64,000 nt of DNA from Paenibacillus algicola (GTDB lineage Bacteria > Bacillota > Bacilli > Paenibacillales > Paenibacillaceae), in NCBI RefSeq assembly GCF_005577435.1, contig NZ_CP040396.1:1191501-1255500 (forward strand), given 5' to 3'. Below the pieces are notes generated by a model. The model ran no database searches, had not been told where the DNA came from, and saw only the letters and a list, made by a program, of their open reading frames with translations. Positions 54,258 through 62,071 of this stretch are shown here, one piece after another. Both the position numbers and the translations under genes were made by a program. The first letter of the stretch is position 1; every line of letters starts with the position of its first letter.

Positions 54258-54536
54258 GTGGAATTGCTAAAGAATATCAAATTAAATGCGCAAGAGGATG
54301 ACGTGCTGTCTGCCATCCTGTCTTTGCCGCCAACGATGAGCCAGCCTATGTATTTATACTATTATGAAGGCTTCAGCACCCAGGATATCGCCAAAGTATT
54401 GCAAATTCCAATCGTTAACGTCCGAAACCGAATGAGCCGGGCCCGGAAAAAAATTATGCAGCGCCTGGGAGCGCAGCATGGGGGATTTGTGGACGGGAGG
54501 CGCAAAAGGCATCAGCCGGAGTGTGAAATGCTGTAA
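54258..54536 (+). CDS. Sigma-70 region 4-only protein
   Basis: 92 residues from a GTG right after the stop of the preceding gene. It contains a clean sigma-70 region 4 (EDDVLSAILSLPPTMSQPMYLYYYEGFSTQDIAKVLQIPIVNVRNRMSRARKKIMQRLG), which binds the -35 box and RNA polymerase, but no region 2. A frame opening at 54102 adds residues that do not look like sigma factor. Either the gene is a truncated ECF sigma remnant, or it acts with a separate region-2 protein as in the B. subtilis SigO/RsoA pair, or it works as a DNA-binding cofactor. Confidence 0.6.
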   Translation: MELLKNIKLNAQEDDVLSAILSLPPTMSQPMYLYYYEGFSTQDIAKVLQIPIVNVRNRMSRARKKIMQRLGAQHGGFVDGRRKRHQPECEML

Positions 54537-54577
54537 CCTTCCGAAGCTAGGCAGGACCGACCTGCCTACAATATAAA

Positions 54578-54614
54578 ACGGCTCTGCGAAATCACCATGA
54601 TCTCGCAGAGCCGT
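54578..54614. terminator. Terminator between the sigma-like gene and aroC
   Basis: ACGGCTCTGCGA pairs with TCGCAGAGCCGT; convergent position. On the minus strand it follows the aroC stop and is flanked by TTTTATAT. A second small hairpin (AGGCAGG/CCTGCCT, 54549-54567) lies beside it. Confidence 0.75.
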
Positions 54615-54629
54615 CTCTCTAGTTACAGC

Positions 54630-55685
54630 TTAGTACAGCAGAGCCGCCTGGCGCTTCAGATGATCCTCAATGACCATGCAGGCCATTGCCTCGATCACAG
54701 GCACGACACGGGGACAGATGCACGGGTCATGACGGCCGATCGTTCTGATCTCGCGGTCATTCCCTTGAGTGTCTACCGTCTGCTGGGACAGAGAGATCGA
54801 AGAGGTTGGCTTCACCGCAACGCGAAACACGATTTCCTGTCCTGTGCTGATGCCGCCGATGATACCGCCGGCATGATTGGTTTGGAAGCCGGAGTTATCC
54901 ATCTGGTCATTATGCTCGCTGCCACGCATGGAAGCGGCCTGAAAGCCTGTGCCGAATTCGATGCCCTTGATGGCGCCGACCGACAGCATCGCCTTGGCCA
55001 GCTCAGCATCCAGCTTGTCAAAAACCGGCTCGCCAAGGCCTGCCGGAACACCAGTGATGCGGCATTCCACGATACCGCCGCAGCTATCGCCTTCCTCAGC
55101 GAGCTTCTCGATCTTGCGGACCATGAGCTCGGCTGCGGCCGGGTCACACGCGCGAACCGGATTGCTCTCGATCGCAGCCGGATCAAAGGTTTCGCATTTA
55201 ATGTCCCCTACCTGGGTGGTATACGCCAGCACACCAACGCCTTTCAGCTCCAGCAGCTTGCGGGCTACGGCACCTGCGGCTACACGCCCTGCTGTTTCAC
55301 GGCCTGAGGCTCTGCCGCTGCCGCGGTAGTCGCGAATCCCGTATTTTTTCTCATAGGTCCAGTCGGCATGTCCGGGTCTGTACATATTCTTGATATCATC
55401 ATAGCTGGAAGGACGCATATCCGTATTGTTCAACAAAATGCACAGCGGTGTACCTGTAGTCTTGCCTTCGAAGATCCCGGATACGATCCGGATCTTGTCA
55501 TATTCCTTACGGGGGGTGGTCACTGAGGACTGACCCGGTCTTCTCCGGTCCATCTGTACCTGAATGTAAGACTCGTCGAGCTCCACGCCCGGCGTAACGC
55601 CTTCTACAATAACTCCGACAGAATCACCATGGGATTCGCCGAAGGTGGTCATCTTGAATCGCTCTCCAAATGTACTGCCTGCCAT
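54630..55685 (-). CDS. aroC: Chorismate synthase
   Basis: 351 residues from the ATG at 55685, with GGAGG 7 bases upstream; the open frame extends 59 codons more into the divergent promoter region. Signatures: STFGERFKMTTFGESHG, GRASGRETAGRVAAGAVARK and GIEFGTGF, plus HNDQMDNSGFQTNHAGGIIGGISTGQEI, binding FMN and EPSP. It makes chorismate from EPSP in the shikimate pathway. It has the shorter E. coli-like form (~350-360 aa), whereas the Bacillus form in aro/trp operons is ~390, so this may be a second copy. No other aromatic genes are near. A LysR gene diverges from it. Confidence 0.94.
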   Translation of the reverse strand: MAGSTFGERFKMTTFGESHGDSVGVIVEGVTPGVELDESYIQVQMDRRRPGQSSVTTPRKEYDKIRIVSGIFEGKTTGTPLCILLNNTDMRPSSYDDIKNMYRPGHADWTYEKKYGIRDYRGSGRASGRETAGRVAAGAVARKLLELKGVGVLAYTTQVGDIKCETFDPAAIESNPVRACDPAAAELMVRKIEKLAEEGDSCGGIVECRITGVPAGLGEPVFDKLDAELAKAMLSVGAIKGIEFGTGFQAASMRGSEHNDQMDNSGFQTNHAGGIIGGISTGQEIVFRVAVKPTSSISLSQQTVDTQGNDREIRTIGRHDPCICPRVVPVIEAMACMVIEDHLKRQAALLY

Positions 55686-55794
55686 AACCATGCCTCCATG
55701 TTCTTGAAGTTTCTCTTTTCTTAGTATAACGGTATACTTGAAATAAATGAAATTGTTATTATTGAGCTTTGTCATAGAGAGGGTTGATGACAGA

Positions 55795-56694
55795 ATGCTG
55801 AAAACCAGCATGGAAGGGTATCGGGTGTTCTTGGCGGCGGCAGAGTCGCTTAATTTAACCAAAGCGGCCGAGCAGCTGCATCTGACGCAGCCCTCGGTGA
55901 GTTATGCCATCAAGCAGCTGGAGACATCGCTCGGAGTGAAGCTGTTTGAGCGATTGTCCAAAGGGGTACGGCTGACGCCGGAGGGAGAAGTGCTGTACAT
56001 CCGGGTGCAAAAAAGTTTCGCAGAGCTGGAGTCCGCCGAGAAGGAGCTCTTAAAGCTACGGGAATATAAAGAAGGCCAGCTGCGCATCGGAGCCAATGGA
56101 GCGATGATTAAAGAGCTGCTCATTCCGCTGCTGGACAGCTTCCACAATCATTACCCCGGCATCCGCATTCAGCTGGTGCAGGAAAGTACAGGAGCAGTTG
56201 TGCAAAAATTGAAGGACGGAACGCTGGATTTGGGCTTTGTCCATCTGCCGGTAAAGGATGAGGAGATCACCAGCTGGAGCTATGAGACATTGCCTTATTG
56301 TGTCGTCGTGGGCGAGAGCTTTCGGAGATGGGCGGGGGGAGGGGAGCCGCTGTCTGCCGCAAGGCTTGCGGAGCTGCCGCTGCTGCTGTTGTCCTCTGGC
56401 AGCTCCACCCGTTCTTTTATTGAGGGATGGTTTCTATCGCAGGGCGTAGAAATTCAAGGGGATTTCGAATTGAACAGCCTGGATATGCTGGCTGAGTTCA
56501 CAGAGCGGGGCTACGGAGCGGCCTTTCTGCCAAGAAGCTTCGCCGAGAAACGCATTCAGCAGGGCAAGCTGCTCATGCTGAACACCGCTCTGCCGCTGCC
56601 GGACCGCGAGATCGGCATCGCTGTCCGCAAGGGGGGAGCGCGGTCTCTGGCCGCCAGCGCATTTATGAAGCATCTGGAGACTGTGAGGGAATAA
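55795..56694 (+). CDS. LysR-family transcriptional regulator
   Basis: 299 residues from the ATG at 55795 (GAGAGGG 11 bases upstream); a longer start at 55747 is possible. The helix-turn-helix (NLTKAAEQLHLTQPSVSYAIKQLETSLGVKLFER) is at the N-terminus, then a substrate-binding domain (RIGANGAMIKELLIPLLDSFHNHYPGIRIQLV). The DNA-binding part is CysB/CynR-like. It is divergent from aroC with a ~110-bp shared intergenic region, so aroC or the LysR gene itself is a natural target; the effector is unknown. Confidence 0.9.
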   Translation: MLKTSMEGYRVFLAAAESLNLTKAAEQLHLTQPSVSYAIKQLETSLGVKLFERLSKGVRLTPEGEVLYIRVQKSFAELESAEKELLKLREYKEGQLRIGANGAMIKELLIPLLDSFHNHYPGIRIQLVQESTGAVVQKLKDGTLDLGFVHLPVKDEEITSWSYETLPYCVVVGESFRRWAGGGEPLSAARLAELPLLLLSSGSSTRSFIEGWFLSQGVEIQGDFELNSLDMLAEFTERGYGAAFLPRSFAEKRIQQGKLLMLNTALPLPDREIGIAVRKGGARSLAASAFMKHLETVRE

Positions 56695-56769
56695 AAGATG
56701 GATCCTCAGATGCTCACTGTCAGCGCAACCGCGATCAAGTGGGTGAGCTTATAAGCTTGACCTGTCCGT

Positions 56770-57351
56770 TCAGGAATTACTCCTCCCCCGGACAATCCCG
56801 GCCGCGGTTTCCTTCACGGACTCCACACCGCTTGAGAACAGCTTCATGGAATAGGTAACCATCAAGCCCTCGTGCAGCATGAGCAGCTGCTCTGCGGCTG
56901 CCGCGGGTTCAGCGTGATCTGCCTTCTCCAGCAGATCACCAAACAGCTCCTTCAGCCATTTTTTTTCTTCTATTATAACTGCACGTCCCGGATGCAGCTC
57001 ATCCAGCTCGGCCAAGGCATTGATAAAGGCACATCCCCGCTGGTTCTGTGAATGGAGCCAGCTCTCCAGCGCATCGAACACGGCCAGGATCTTATCAATG
57101 GGCTGCCCTTGCTCTACGGCGTCCAGATAGGGTATCAGATGCTCCTTCCACTTGCGGTCACGCTCCTTCAAATAAGCAACGATCAGCTGGTCCTTGGAGC
57201 CAAAACGGTCGTACAGGGTTTTCTTGGTTACGCCAGCCTCGCTCGCGATGCTCTCGACACCCACGGCATGAATGCCTCGCCAGTAGAACAGTCGGGATGC
57301 GGTATCGAGGATTTTTTGGGCGGCGGGAGTCAAAGAGGTATTGTTATTCAT
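56770..57351 (-). CDS. TetR-family repressor
   Basis: 193 residues from the ATG at 57351, with GGAGAGTG 6 bases upstream. N-terminal TetR DNA-binding domain (AAQKILDTASRLFYWRGIHAVGVESIASEAGVTKKTLYDRFGSKDQLIVAYL), then a helical ligand domain. The start overlaps the stop of the DMT transporter gene by 8 bases, so it is co-translated with the pump it probably represses. Palindromes in front of the transporter are the expected operator. Confidence 0.92.
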   Translation of the reverse strand: MNNNTSLTPAAQKILDTASRLFYWRGIHAVGVESIASEAGVTKKTLYDRFGSKDQLIVAYLKERDRKWKEHLIPYLDAVEQGQPIDKILAVFDALESWLHSQNQRGCAFINALAELDELHPGRAVIIEEKKWLKELFGDLLEKADHAEPAAAAEQLLMLHEGLMVTYSMKLFSSGVESVKETAAGIVRGRSNS

Positions 57352-58306
57352 GTCGCTCACTCTCCATTTCATTCACATGGGTGATGTGTCTGTCTTGTCG
57401 CTTTCGCGGACTGCCAATGGAGGTGACACTCCATACACAGATTAACATTCCTGCTACGGTAAGGATACCGATCTTGTCTCCAAACATCAGAAACGACCAC
57501 AGCATAGTTACGGGAGGGGTCAGGTAGAGCAGGCTGCTCACCCGGGTCACACTTCCAGCTTTTAGATTCAGCCAGTAAAAGCCATAGCCTCCCACGGTTG
57601 AGAAGCCGGCGAGCCAGGCAGCCGCCAGCCAGAAATCAGCCGACATTGGCGGAGACGCCTGTCCGGAGGCAGCACCCATCCACGAGAACAGCACGGCGCT
57701 GATGACAGTCTGGATGAACAGGGTATCTGCCAGGCTGACAGTGGAAGGTCGTGCTTTCTCGTACAGCGTCGCGCCCACGAGACTGATCATAGCCAGGAAG
57801 GATAACACATAGGCCCACAGCGGAGCCTCGGAACGCACGCCAAGATCCTCGAATACCACGAGCAGCACCCCAAGCAGTCCAAGCGCCAGTCCGCCCCATT
57901 GCTTCAAGGAGGTGGGCTCCTTCAAAACAGGGCCGACCAGCGCAGCCGCTGCAATGGGCTGAAGGATAGTAATGAGATTGGACGTACCGGCAGATACGCC
58001 CATTTCAATGGATAGAAATACACAATACAAATACGCTCCTTGGGCAAACAGGCCGAGCAGGCCTTGCGTAATGACCGTTCGGAGCGTTAGCCTCGTTCGA
58101 TGCCGCCAGCCCCACCATGCACCCAGCACAACAGCCGCTATAATAAACCGCCACATCAAGATCGTCATGGAACCAGCTTCATCCGTACCCAATCTCGCTC
58201 CGATAAACCCGGAGCTCCACATGATGACAAAGCCTGCCGCCAGCCATAAAGGGGATTTTAGCAGCTTCAGCCATATAGCTTGTGCAGCTCTTGAGAGCAT
58301 AATCAT
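57344..58306 (-). CDS. DMT-family (EamA) exporter
   Basis: 320 residues with ten membrane helices in two EamA repeats (first repeat WSSGFIGARLGTDEAGSMTILMWRF; second WAYVLSFLAMISLVGATLYEKARP). AGGAGG lies 6 bases before the ATG. It probably exports a small metabolite or drug and is induced by the TetR protein's ligand. The C-terminus is short and charged. Confidence 0.92.
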   Translation of the reverse strand: MIMLSRAAQAIWLKLLKSPLWLAAGFVIMWSSGFIGARLGTDEAGSMTILMWRFIIAAVVLGAWWGWRHRTRLTLRTVITQGLLGLFAQGAYLYCVFLSIEMGVSAGTSNLITILQPIAAAALVGPVLKEPTSLKQWGGLALGLLGVLLVVFEDLGVRSEAPLWAYVLSFLAMISLVGATLYEKARPSTVSLADTLFIQTVISAVLFSWMGAASGQASPPMSADFWLAAAWLAGFSTVGGYGFYWLNLKAGSVTRVSSLLYLTPPVTMLWSFLMFGDKIGILTVAGMLICVWSVTSIGSPRKRQDRHITHVNEMESERHE

Positions 58307-58328
58307 AGTAAGCCTCCTCTAGTTATAA

Positions 58329-58371
58329 ACCGATCGGTCTAATGTTTACATGTAACCATACCGGTTGGTAT
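58329..58371. promoter_or_regulatory. Two TetR-type operator palindromes
   Basis: ACCGATCGGT (58329-58338) is a perfect palindrome, and ACCATACCGGTTGGTAT (58355-58371) is an imperfect one of the same type, centred about 29 bases away. They lie 22 to 65 bases upstream of the DMT start. They match the form AxACCGxxCGGTxT common among TetR operators, consistent with autoregulation of the DMT-TetR operon. Confidence 0.75.
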
Positions 58372-58529
58372 ACTGTCAAGGCGTGATGAAGTGTCCGCTG
58401 GATTGGACGTCTGTATTTCCGAAAGAGCATGAAGCTGGAATTTACGCTTTTGTCATCCCGTATTTTATAATATATTGGATCTTAAGAGCCCTGGCAGCTT
58501 GAAATCCACGAAACAAGAGGAGGCGGGAG

Positions 58530-59237
58530 ATGGATAACAAGTTATGGTATTTATCAAAGGTCAGCATTTTTGAGGCGCTGGCTGAGCAGGATTTGCAGGA
58601 GCTGGACCAGATCGCGCCGATGACTCATTTTGATGCGTTGCCTAAGGGCACATTGATCCAGACGCCGGATACGAACCGCGACGGACTGTTTTTCATTAAG
58701 CAGGGCAAGCTTCGGCTTTACAAGATCAGCCTCGAAGGCAAGCAGTTCACGGCAGGCATTCTGGGCAAGGGCAATATGTTCGGTGAGATCGACACCTTCT
58801 CGTTCGGAACCGGCGGCATTTATATAGAAACATTGGAAGAGACGATGATCTGTTCTATTCCACGCGAGCAGTTTGAGGCCTTCTTATCCAAAAGGCCGGA
58901 GCTGGCTATGAAGCTGCTGGCTGAATTCAGCACCCTCCTTCGGGAGCGGGATGAGATGCTGGAGAAGCTGGCATTTGGCGATTTGCGGGAACGGGTGCTG
59001 CACCTGCTTCTGAAGCTGTCCGAGAAGTTCGGCATCGGCAAGGAAGACCCGGTCAAAATCGATCTCGCCCTGACGCACCAGGAGATCGCGAATATGATCG
59101 GCGCCACGCGCGAGGCTGTCACGGTTGTGCTGAATGAGCTGGTTAGGGACGGCATGCTGGAGACGGGCCGCAAGAGCATTGCGGTATACCAAGCGGCGTC
59201 AAGAAGCTGTCTGGAGCTAGGCTGCAAAAGCAAATAA
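58530..59237 (+). CDS. Crp/Fnr-family regulator
   Basis: 235 residues. Cyclic-nucleotide-binding fold (GLFFIKQGKLRLYKISLEGKQFTAGILGKGNMFGEIDTFSFGTGG), long dimer helix, winged helix (LTHQEIANMIGATREAVTVVLNELVRDGML). The usual N-terminal Fnr cysteines are absent, but the last ten residues hold C227 and C232 (SCLELGC), reminiscent of the C-terminal cysteine cluster of Bacillus-type Fnr, which uses three. Only two are present here, so an Fe-S cluster is uncertain and a thiol switch is possible. GGAGG lies 7 bases before the ATG. It precedes thioredoxin and DsrE genes. Confidence 0.9.
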   Translation: MDNKLWYLSKVSIFEALAEQDLQELDQIAPMTHFDALPKGTLIQTPDTNRDGLFFIKQGKLRLYKISLEGKQFTAGILGKGNMFGEIDTFSFGTGGIYIETLEETMICSIPREQFEAFLSKRPELAMKLLAEFSTLLRERDEMLEKLAFGDLRERVLHLLLKLSEKFGIGKEDPVKIDLALTHQEIANMIGATREAVTVVLNELVRDGMLETGRKSIAVYQAASRSCLELGCKSK

Positions 59238-59252
59238 GCATGCGACATCCGG

Positions 59253-59288
59253 AGAAACCTATAACTTTTTATAGGTTTCTTTTCTTTT
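59253..59288 (+). terminator. Terminator after the Crp/Fnr gene
   Basis: AGAAACCTATA pairs with TATAGGTTTCT, loop ACTTTT, followed by TTTCTTTT. It partly separates the regulator from the thioredoxin gene. Confidence 0.85.
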
Positions 59289-59362
59289 GTAAGTTACATT
59301 ACAGAACTAGGGAGAGGAGATGGTCTACAATGAGTTCAACTTACAGAAAAGGAGTGAACAAC

Positions 59363-59668
59363 ATGGGAGCCGTTACTTTAACGCAATCCACGTTTCAAGA
59401 GCAAATTGATCAGGGGGTCACACTGGTTGACTTCTGGGCACCTTGGTGCGGACCGTGCAAAATCCAGATTCCAATCATCGAGGAGCTGTCCACGGAGCTG
59501 GATCAGGCTACCATTGCGAAGGTGAATGTCGATCAGGAGCCGGAGCTTGCGTCCAAATACGAAATTATGAGTATTCCGACACTGCTTCTTTTTAAAGATG
59601 GAGAGCTTGTGGATAAAATGGTTGGTCTTCAAAGCAAAGAAGTGTTGAAGAACAAATTAAATATATAA
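59363..59668 (+). CDS. trxA: Thioredoxin
   Basis: 101 residues from the ATG at 59363 (AGGAG 8 bases upstream; the open frame extends 41 codons further without good sites). Redox motif WAPWCGPCK at ~27-35, cis-proline in SIPTLLLFKDG. A full-length small thioredoxin. It reduces protein disulfides in the cytosol. It sits between the Crp/Fnr gene and a DsrE gene, and the three seem linked by redox or sulfur function. Confidence 0.92.
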   Translation: MGAVTLTQSTFQEQIDQGVTLVDFWAPWCGPCKIQIPIIEELSTELDQATIAKVNVDQEPELASKYEIMSIPTLLLFKDGELVDKMVGLQSKEVLKNKLNI

Positions 59669-59695
59669 TCTTACCCCAAAAGGAGAGGCTACAGA

Positions 59696-60049
59696 ATGAA
59701 AAAGTTTGCGATTATTGTTCACTCGTCAGAGAATGAGCTGGGCCGTGCGCTTCACGCTCTGCTGTATGCTATGGAGCTGAATGAGGCGGGCCATGAGGTC
59801 AAGGTTATTTTTGACGGAGCAGGTACTGTGTGGGTGAAGAAATTTGAGGATCCGGCAAGTGACTACAATCCGGTCTACAATGCCGTGAAGAACCAGGGTC
59901 TGATCGCAGGCGTCTGCGAATACTGCTCGAACGCATTTGGCGTAAATGAGGATGTGAAGCAGTCCGGTCTGGCCTCCATGGGAGAGCGCGACGGACATCC
60001 AAGCATCGCCGAGCTGGTTGCTGCCGACTACCAGATCATCACCCTTTAA
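59696..60049 (+). CDS. DsrE family protein
   Basis: 117 residues with the DsrE/DsrF fold (KKFAIIVHSSENELGRALHALLYAMELNEAGHEVKVIFDGAGT) and a CxxC in GVCEYCSNAFG. Such proteins carry sulfane sulfur or act in sulfur relay. AAGGAGAGG lies before the ATG. It is placed 27 bases after trxA and before a second thioredoxin-like gene. Confidence 0.9.
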   Translation: MKKFAIIVHSSENELGRALHALLYAMELNEAGHEVKVIFDGAGTVWVKKFEDPASDYNPVYNAVKNQGLIAGVCEYCSNAFGVNEDVKQSGLASMGERDGHPSIAELVAADYQIITL

Positions 60050-60142
60050 TCCGGCGCACCGCTGCCGGGTATGATATAATACATCTCATGTGCCGAGACC
60101 GGCCGGAGAGGTTAGACGATGAGCTGAAGGAGGATGCAGAGC

Positions 60143-60469
60143 ATGGATCGAATTCAAAGCAAGCAGCAATATGAGGATCTGATTAACCGCGAAGGGCTGA
60201 CGGTCATTAAATATGACGCCACCTGGTGTCCGGATTGCAAGACGCTGGACAAATTTATGCCTGACATCGTAAGCAAGCATCCCGACAAGGAGTTTTATGC
60301 CTTGGATGTGGAGCAGCTGGAGGATGTGGCGAGCCATAATGAAGTGCGCGGCATTCCAAGCCTGCTCGTGTATCAAAATGGCGTGAAGCTGGCACATCTG
60401 CACAGCAAGTATGCCAAGACACCGAATCAGATTTCAGAGTATTTGGAGACACTGGAGTCCAAGAACTGA
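60143..60469 (+). CDS. Thioredoxin-like protein
   Basis: 108 residues from the ATG at 60143, 9 bases after AAGGAGG; an ATG at 60134 directly abuts the site. Active site TWCPDCKTLDKFMP and cis-proline RGIPSLLVYQNG. The WCPDC motif differs from classic WCGPC and occurs in YtpP-like thioredoxins. It lies 93 bases after the DsrE gene and ends before a strong terminator. Confidence 0.9.
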   Translation: MDRIQSKQQYEDLINREGLTVIKYDATWCPDCKTLDKFMPDIVSKHPDKEFYALDVEQLEDVASHNEVRGIPSLLVYQNGVKLAHLHSKYAKTPNQISEYLETLESKN

Positions 60470-60486
60470 ATCTGATCATGAAATAG

Positions 60487-60522
60487 CAGCCCCGGTCTGA
60501 GAAAGCCGGGGCTGCTTCCTTA
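60487..60522 (+). terminator. Terminator of the thioredoxin/DsrE group
   Basis: GCAGCCCCGG pairs with CCGGGGCTGC, loop TCTGAGAAA, followed by TTCCTT. Confidence 0.8.
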
Positions 60523-60593
60523 ACGAATGGCGGGAAAACAGCGAAAGTGCATTTTAAACATACAAAAGTATAGTAACTTATTATAAACTGGTG

Positions 60594-60599
60594 TATAAT
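60594..60599 (+). promoter_or_regulatory. Possible -10 hexamer for the FMN riboswitch RNA
   Basis: TATAAT at 60594-60599, 43 bases before the aptamer. The -35 region (around TAGTAA, 60571-60576) is weak. Confidence 0.55.
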
Positions 60600-60641
60600 C
60601 AGATGATATAGATGACATTACAAATATAAATTTGAATATGG

Positions 60642-60793
60642 ATCTTCGGGGTAGGGTGAAATTCCTGACCGGCGGTGATGGCATGAATCTCTTAAGGCAT
60701 TCATGTATAAGCCCGCGACTCGCTGTATGGTTTATACAGCGACTGACCTGGTGGAACTCCAGGGCCGACGGTAAAGTCCGGATGGGAGAAGAT
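60642..60793 (+). promoter_or_regulatory. FMN riboswitch (RFN element)
   Basis: Closed by P1 ATCTTC...GAAGAT. Conserved loops are present: GGGGTAGGGTGAAATTCC, GACCGGCGGTGATG, AAGCCCGCGA, GACCTGGTGGAACTCCAGGG, CCGACGGTAAAGTCCGGATGGGAGAAGAT. The variable stem between them holds a hairpin (GGCATGAATC...). FMN binding normally favours a downstream terminator or sequestration. A terminator at 60848-60899 follows, so the transporter gene should be off when FMN is plentiful. Confidence 0.96.
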
Positions 60794-60847
60794 CAATCAC
60801 AGGTGTGCTGCGCGGTTTTTTGAACGGCGTGAGCAGGCTTGTTTGGT

Positions 60848-60899
60848 CAGCCCCCGAGCTCTCGATTCCAGGATGGAATGGACAGCCGGGGGCTTTCTT
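60848..60899 (+). terminator. FMN riboswitch terminator
   Basis: CAGCCCCCG pairs with CGGGGGCTT around a 30-base apical region, followed by TCTT. It is positioned between the aptamer and the EamA gene, so it is the expression platform. Confidence 0.8.
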
Positions 60900-60935
60900 G
60901 CGGTAAGACTCCGTATTCGAGGATAGGAGAAGTCA

Positions 60936-61946
60936 ATGATGGCACGTGCAGGCACAAGCTCCAATCTCCATGCAGATGGAAGGAATTACTCTCGGCTTCA
61001 CGCAGGAGGCGGCTTCTGGCTCGTCGCTCTGGGAGCCGCGCTCTGGGGGATTAACCCCCTGTTTCGAGTGACGTTATTGAACTACATGACCTCGGCGCAG
61101 ATTGTGATGCTGGAGCATCTGCTCATCTCGCTGATCGCGGTGCCCATTCTCTGGCGTAACCGGGCAGAGCTGCTCTCCTTGAGCTGGAAGCATGCGGGGG
61201 CGCTATTGTTCATTTCTTGGGGCGGCTCGGCGCTCGCCACCATTCTGTTTACGGCGGGGTTGTCGAGCGGCAATCTGAATGCTGTGCTGCTGCTGCAAAA
61301 GCTTCAGCCGCTGTTTGCCATCATTCTCGCCAGCCTGCTGCTGAAGGAGCGGCTGCCGCGCCATTTTGGCTGGCTGCTGGGCATTGCGCTTGCTGGAACC
61401 TATATGCTGACCTTCGGCCTGTCGTTTCCGGGCGGGAACTGGGGACAATATCTTCAGGCCGGGAGCCTGATGTCTCTGGGAGCCGCTGCTCTGTGGGGCG
61501 GCTCCACGGTCATGGGGCGGATGATGGTCGGCAAGATCAAATACGAAACCGTAACCTCGCTCAGGTTCGTGCTGGCGCTTCCACTGCTTTCCATGATTTC
61601 CTGGAGCGAGGGCGCAGCCTGGAATCTTCCGGCAGCTGGAACGGCGGAAGGTACAGCTGTCATGCTGAATCTGGCGGGCCAGGCGCTGCTGCCGGGACTG
61701 CTGAGCCTGATGATCTATTACAAGGGCTTGACGACAACGAAAGCGTCCGCTGCGACCCTTGCCGAGCTGAGCTTTCCAATGGTCGGTGTACTGATCAACT
61801 GGATGGTCTTCCAGGAAACAATCACGCTTGCACAAACGCTGGGCTTCGTGCTCATCTGGCTGAGTCTGTATCTGCTCTCCAGGCAGTCGAATCACGCTGC
61901 GGTAGCCGAGCAGCAGCCGTCACCCTATAGGCAGGCCAGCGCCTGA
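60936..61946 (+). CDS. EamA/DMT transporter under FMN riboswitch control, candidate riboflavin transporter
   Basis: 336 residues, ten membrane helices in two EamA repeats (WLVALGAALWGINPLFRVTLLNYMTSAQIVMLEHLL and LMSLGAAALWGGSTVMGRMMVGKIKYETVTSLRFVLALPLL). AGGAG lies upstream of the ATG. The only gene behind the FMN riboswitch, so riboflavin, FMN or a precursor is the likely cargo. DMT-type riboflavin importers (RibN) are known in proteobacteria, while Firmicutes usually use RibU/ECF; this may be an alternative carrier. Direction and cargo are inference from regulation. Confidence 0.88.
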   Translation: MMARAGTSSNLHADGRNYSRLHAGGGFWLVALGAALWGINPLFRVTLLNYMTSAQIVMLEHLLISLIAVPILWRNRAELLSLSWKHAGALLFISWGGSALATILFTAGLSSGNLNAVLLLQKLQPLFAIILASLLLKERLPRHFGWLLGIALAGTYMLTFGLSFPGGNWGQYLQAGSLMSLGAAALWGGSTVMGRMMVGKIKYETVTSLRFVLALPLLSMISWSEGAAWNLPAAGTAEGTAVMLNLAGQALLPGLLSLMIYYKGLTTTKASAATLAELSFPMVGVLINWMVFQETITLAQTLGFVLIWLSLYLLSRQSNHAAVAEQQPSPYRQASA

Positions 61947-61986
61947 ACAGCATCCTAAAGGGCTGTGACCTTGCCAATCTTAACAA

Positions 61987-62034
61987 GACTGCATCTGCAA
62001 GATTTCAGATCTGTGTCCTGCAGTCTTTTTTTGT
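61987..62034 (+). terminator. Terminator after the EamA gene
   Basis: GACTGCA pairs with TGCAGTC, inner pairing TCTG...CAGA, followed by TTTTTTTG. Confidence 0.75.
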
Positions 62035-62071
62035 CGATTTTCATTGAAAAAAATGTAATTTAAAAGAGGAA

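Noticed and set aside
59240..59362. Longer thioredoxin start adding 41 residues
   Set aside because: The extra residues run through the Crp/Fnr terminator; the ATG at 59363 has the correct ribosome site and gives standard thioredoxin length.
60632..61054. Short open frames over the FMN riboswitch and its platform
   Set aside because: Explained by the RFN element and terminator.
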